64,000 bases of DNA from assembly GCF_001050345.1 (NCBI RefSeq), contig NZ_LFMW01000009.1, positions 161,305-225,304 on the forward strand. The letters run 5' to 3'. Numbering within the stretch: position 1 is the stretch's first letter; the number at the start of each line of letters is the position of its first letter. The DNA is from Pseudomonas fildesensis (lineage in GTDB: Bacteria > Pseudomonadota > Gammaproteobacteria > Pseudomonadales > Pseudomonadaceae). Under the pieces are notes generated by a model. That model did no database searches, was not told the DNA's origin, and saw only the letters and a program-made list of their open reading frames with translations. Positions 63,314-64,000 of the stretch are shown piece by piece. Position numbers and translations under genes: made by a program.

Positions 63314-63618
63314 TTCATCGACTTCTTTTTGCCAAAGGGGGGTGAGCGTGCCGGGTGAAACATTCCATGTAGCGGTATAGGCGGACTCTCGGACCTCTCT
63401 ATTCCGGCGCACGCATGGCTCGTCAGGCTTTCGGCCAAATGAAGTGAAATCTTAAGTGTTTGTGGGAAACATCCTCTTTTTGAGTGAAAAACTGACCAGC
63501 GGTACAGGAAAGCACGCGAAGCCACGAGCCCTGGCTAGCCTTCCAGAGGGCAGCCATCAATCCTATACCGGGCGATCGCCGGGCGGACTTATGGCCAAAT
63601 CAAACGCCCTAAACGACA

Positions 63619-63650
63619 AAACCCCTGTCTGCGTTAGCAGACAGGGGTTT
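63619..63650 (-). terminator. rRNA operon terminator hairpin (distal)
   Basis: AAACCCCTGTCTGC and GCAGACAGGGGTTT form a perfect long stem with a 4-base loop, 10 bp after the last 5S gene on the minus strand. A T-rich run follows (TTTTGTCGTTT). It is a strong intrinsic terminator. Confidence 0.9.
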
Positions 63651-63660
63651 CGGAATTTAA

Positions 63661-63777
63661 TCTTGACGATGACCTACTCTCACATGGGGAAACCCCACAC
63701 TACCATCGGCGATGCATCGTTTCACTGCTGAGTTCGGGATGGGATCAGGTGGTTCCAATGCTCTATGGTCGTCAAGA
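63661..63777 (-). rRNA. rrf: 5S ribosomal RNA (second copy)
   Basis: The reverse complement reads CTTGACGACCATAGAGCATT ... AACCACCTGATCCCATCCCG ... GTGTGGGGTTTCCCCATGTG ... GGTCATCGTCAAGA. This is the recognisable Pseudomonas 5S sequence of about 116 bases with matched terminal stem. It is a near-exact duplicate of 63887-64000. Confidence 0.96.
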
Positions 63778-63843
63778 AATTCTGTGTACCGGACCGTTGC
63801 GTTAGCGACGTGCCGGTGAAAAATCATGTACTTCTACATAAAC

Positions 63844-63876
63844 AAAACCCCTGTTTGCGTTAGCAAACAGGGGTTC
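63844..63876 (-). terminator. Terminator-like hairpin between the two 5S genes
   Basis: AAAACCCCTGTTTGC and GCAAACAGGGGTT form a stem 10 bp after the first 5S gene. On the minus strand T-rich sequence follows (TTTTGTTT). It differs from the distal hairpin by compensated C/T and G/A changes in the stem (CTGTCTGC versus CTGTTTGC). Confidence 0.85.
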
Positions 63877-63886
63877 TGGAATTTAA

Positions 63887-64000
63887 TCTTGACGATGACC
63901 TACTCTCACATGGGGAAACCCCACACTACCATCGGCGATGCATCGTTTCACTGCTGAGTTCGGGATGGGATCAGGTGGTTCCAATGCTCTATGGTCGTCA
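63887..64000 (-). rRNA. rrf: 5S ribosomal RNA (first copy, cut by the window end)
   Basis: The same sequence as 63661-63777, over all 114 bases visible. The last few bases of the 5' end lie beyond position 64000. The 23S and 16S genes should lie to the right, transcribed leftwards into this region. Confidence 0.95.

Noticed and set aside
63456..63731. Plus-strand ORF over the rRNA terminator and 5S gene
   Set aside because: It covers a clear 5S rRNA gene and terminator on the opposite strand.

Overview
This window looks like a Pseudomonas chromosome, most likely of the P. fluorescens group. The evidence is its high-GC housekeeping-style genes, Pseudomonas REP palindromes, a complete pga exopolysaccharide operon, a DUF6124 gene, an mgo/pvf-type diazeniumdiolate cluster and the 5S end of an rRNA operon. 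Assignments rest on reading the sequence and on memory of protein families. No database search was run.

Region 1 (1-21.7 kb, almost all minus strand) is a two-partner-secretion, contact-dependent-inhibition (CDI) type locus. It has a CdiB/ShlB-like transporter (19990-21711), a ~2,900-residue CdiA/filamentous-haemagglutinin-like exoprotein (11265-19958) ending in a cysteine-peptidase-like toxin, and an overlapping immunity gene. Downstream lies a long graveyard and reservoir of orphan toxin/immunity cassettes: deaminase, possible ADP-ribosyltransferase, two unclassified toxins, GIY-YIG nuclease, WHH nuclease, a disrupted PD-(D/E)XK nuclease and an Ntox50-like toxin running off the left edge. 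A 3' fragment of a second cdiA with a VENN motif lies in the middle. Nearly every toxin cassette starts at the same 10-bp sequence, CTTTTGCACC on the plus strand, which encodes Gly-Ala-Lys on the coding strand. Palindromic REP/MITE-like repeats have inserted at several cassette joints. A plus-strand DUF6124 gene with a long, strongly foldable leader and an XRE-regulator remnant interrupt the array at 6.6-7.5 kb.

Region 2 (22.2-31.2 kb) holds the poly-beta-1,6-N-acetylglucosamine operon pgaABCD, a YdgA/DUF945 protein and an uncharacterised membrane protein. Region 3 (31.2-43.2 kb) holds a fusaric-acid-type efflux operon (MarR, FUSC, DUF1656, HlyD, NodT), a Fic protein, a DUF2789 protein, a GT39-like glycosyltransferase, and a secreted helical protein overlapping a DUF3142 gene.

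Region 4 (43.2-45.2 kb) is a compact three-gene operon: a winged-helix-like protein, an AbiEii-like nucleotidyltransferase and a PP2C-like phosphatase, each overlapping the next by 4 bases. It is the best candidate here for an undescribed toxin-antitoxin or defence module. Region 5 (45.4-55.5 kb) holds an EmrAB/NodT efflux operon, a LysR regulator, and a TauD-ABC transporter operon divergent from a GntR/FCD regulator with a nested palindrome between them.

Region 6 (55.8-64 kb) is mgoBCAD, the four-gene cluster for a diazeniumdiolate signal of the leudiazen/valdiazen type. It is followed by a convergent amino-acid-type dCache chemoreceptor and two tandem 5S rRNA genes, each followed by its own terminator hairpin.
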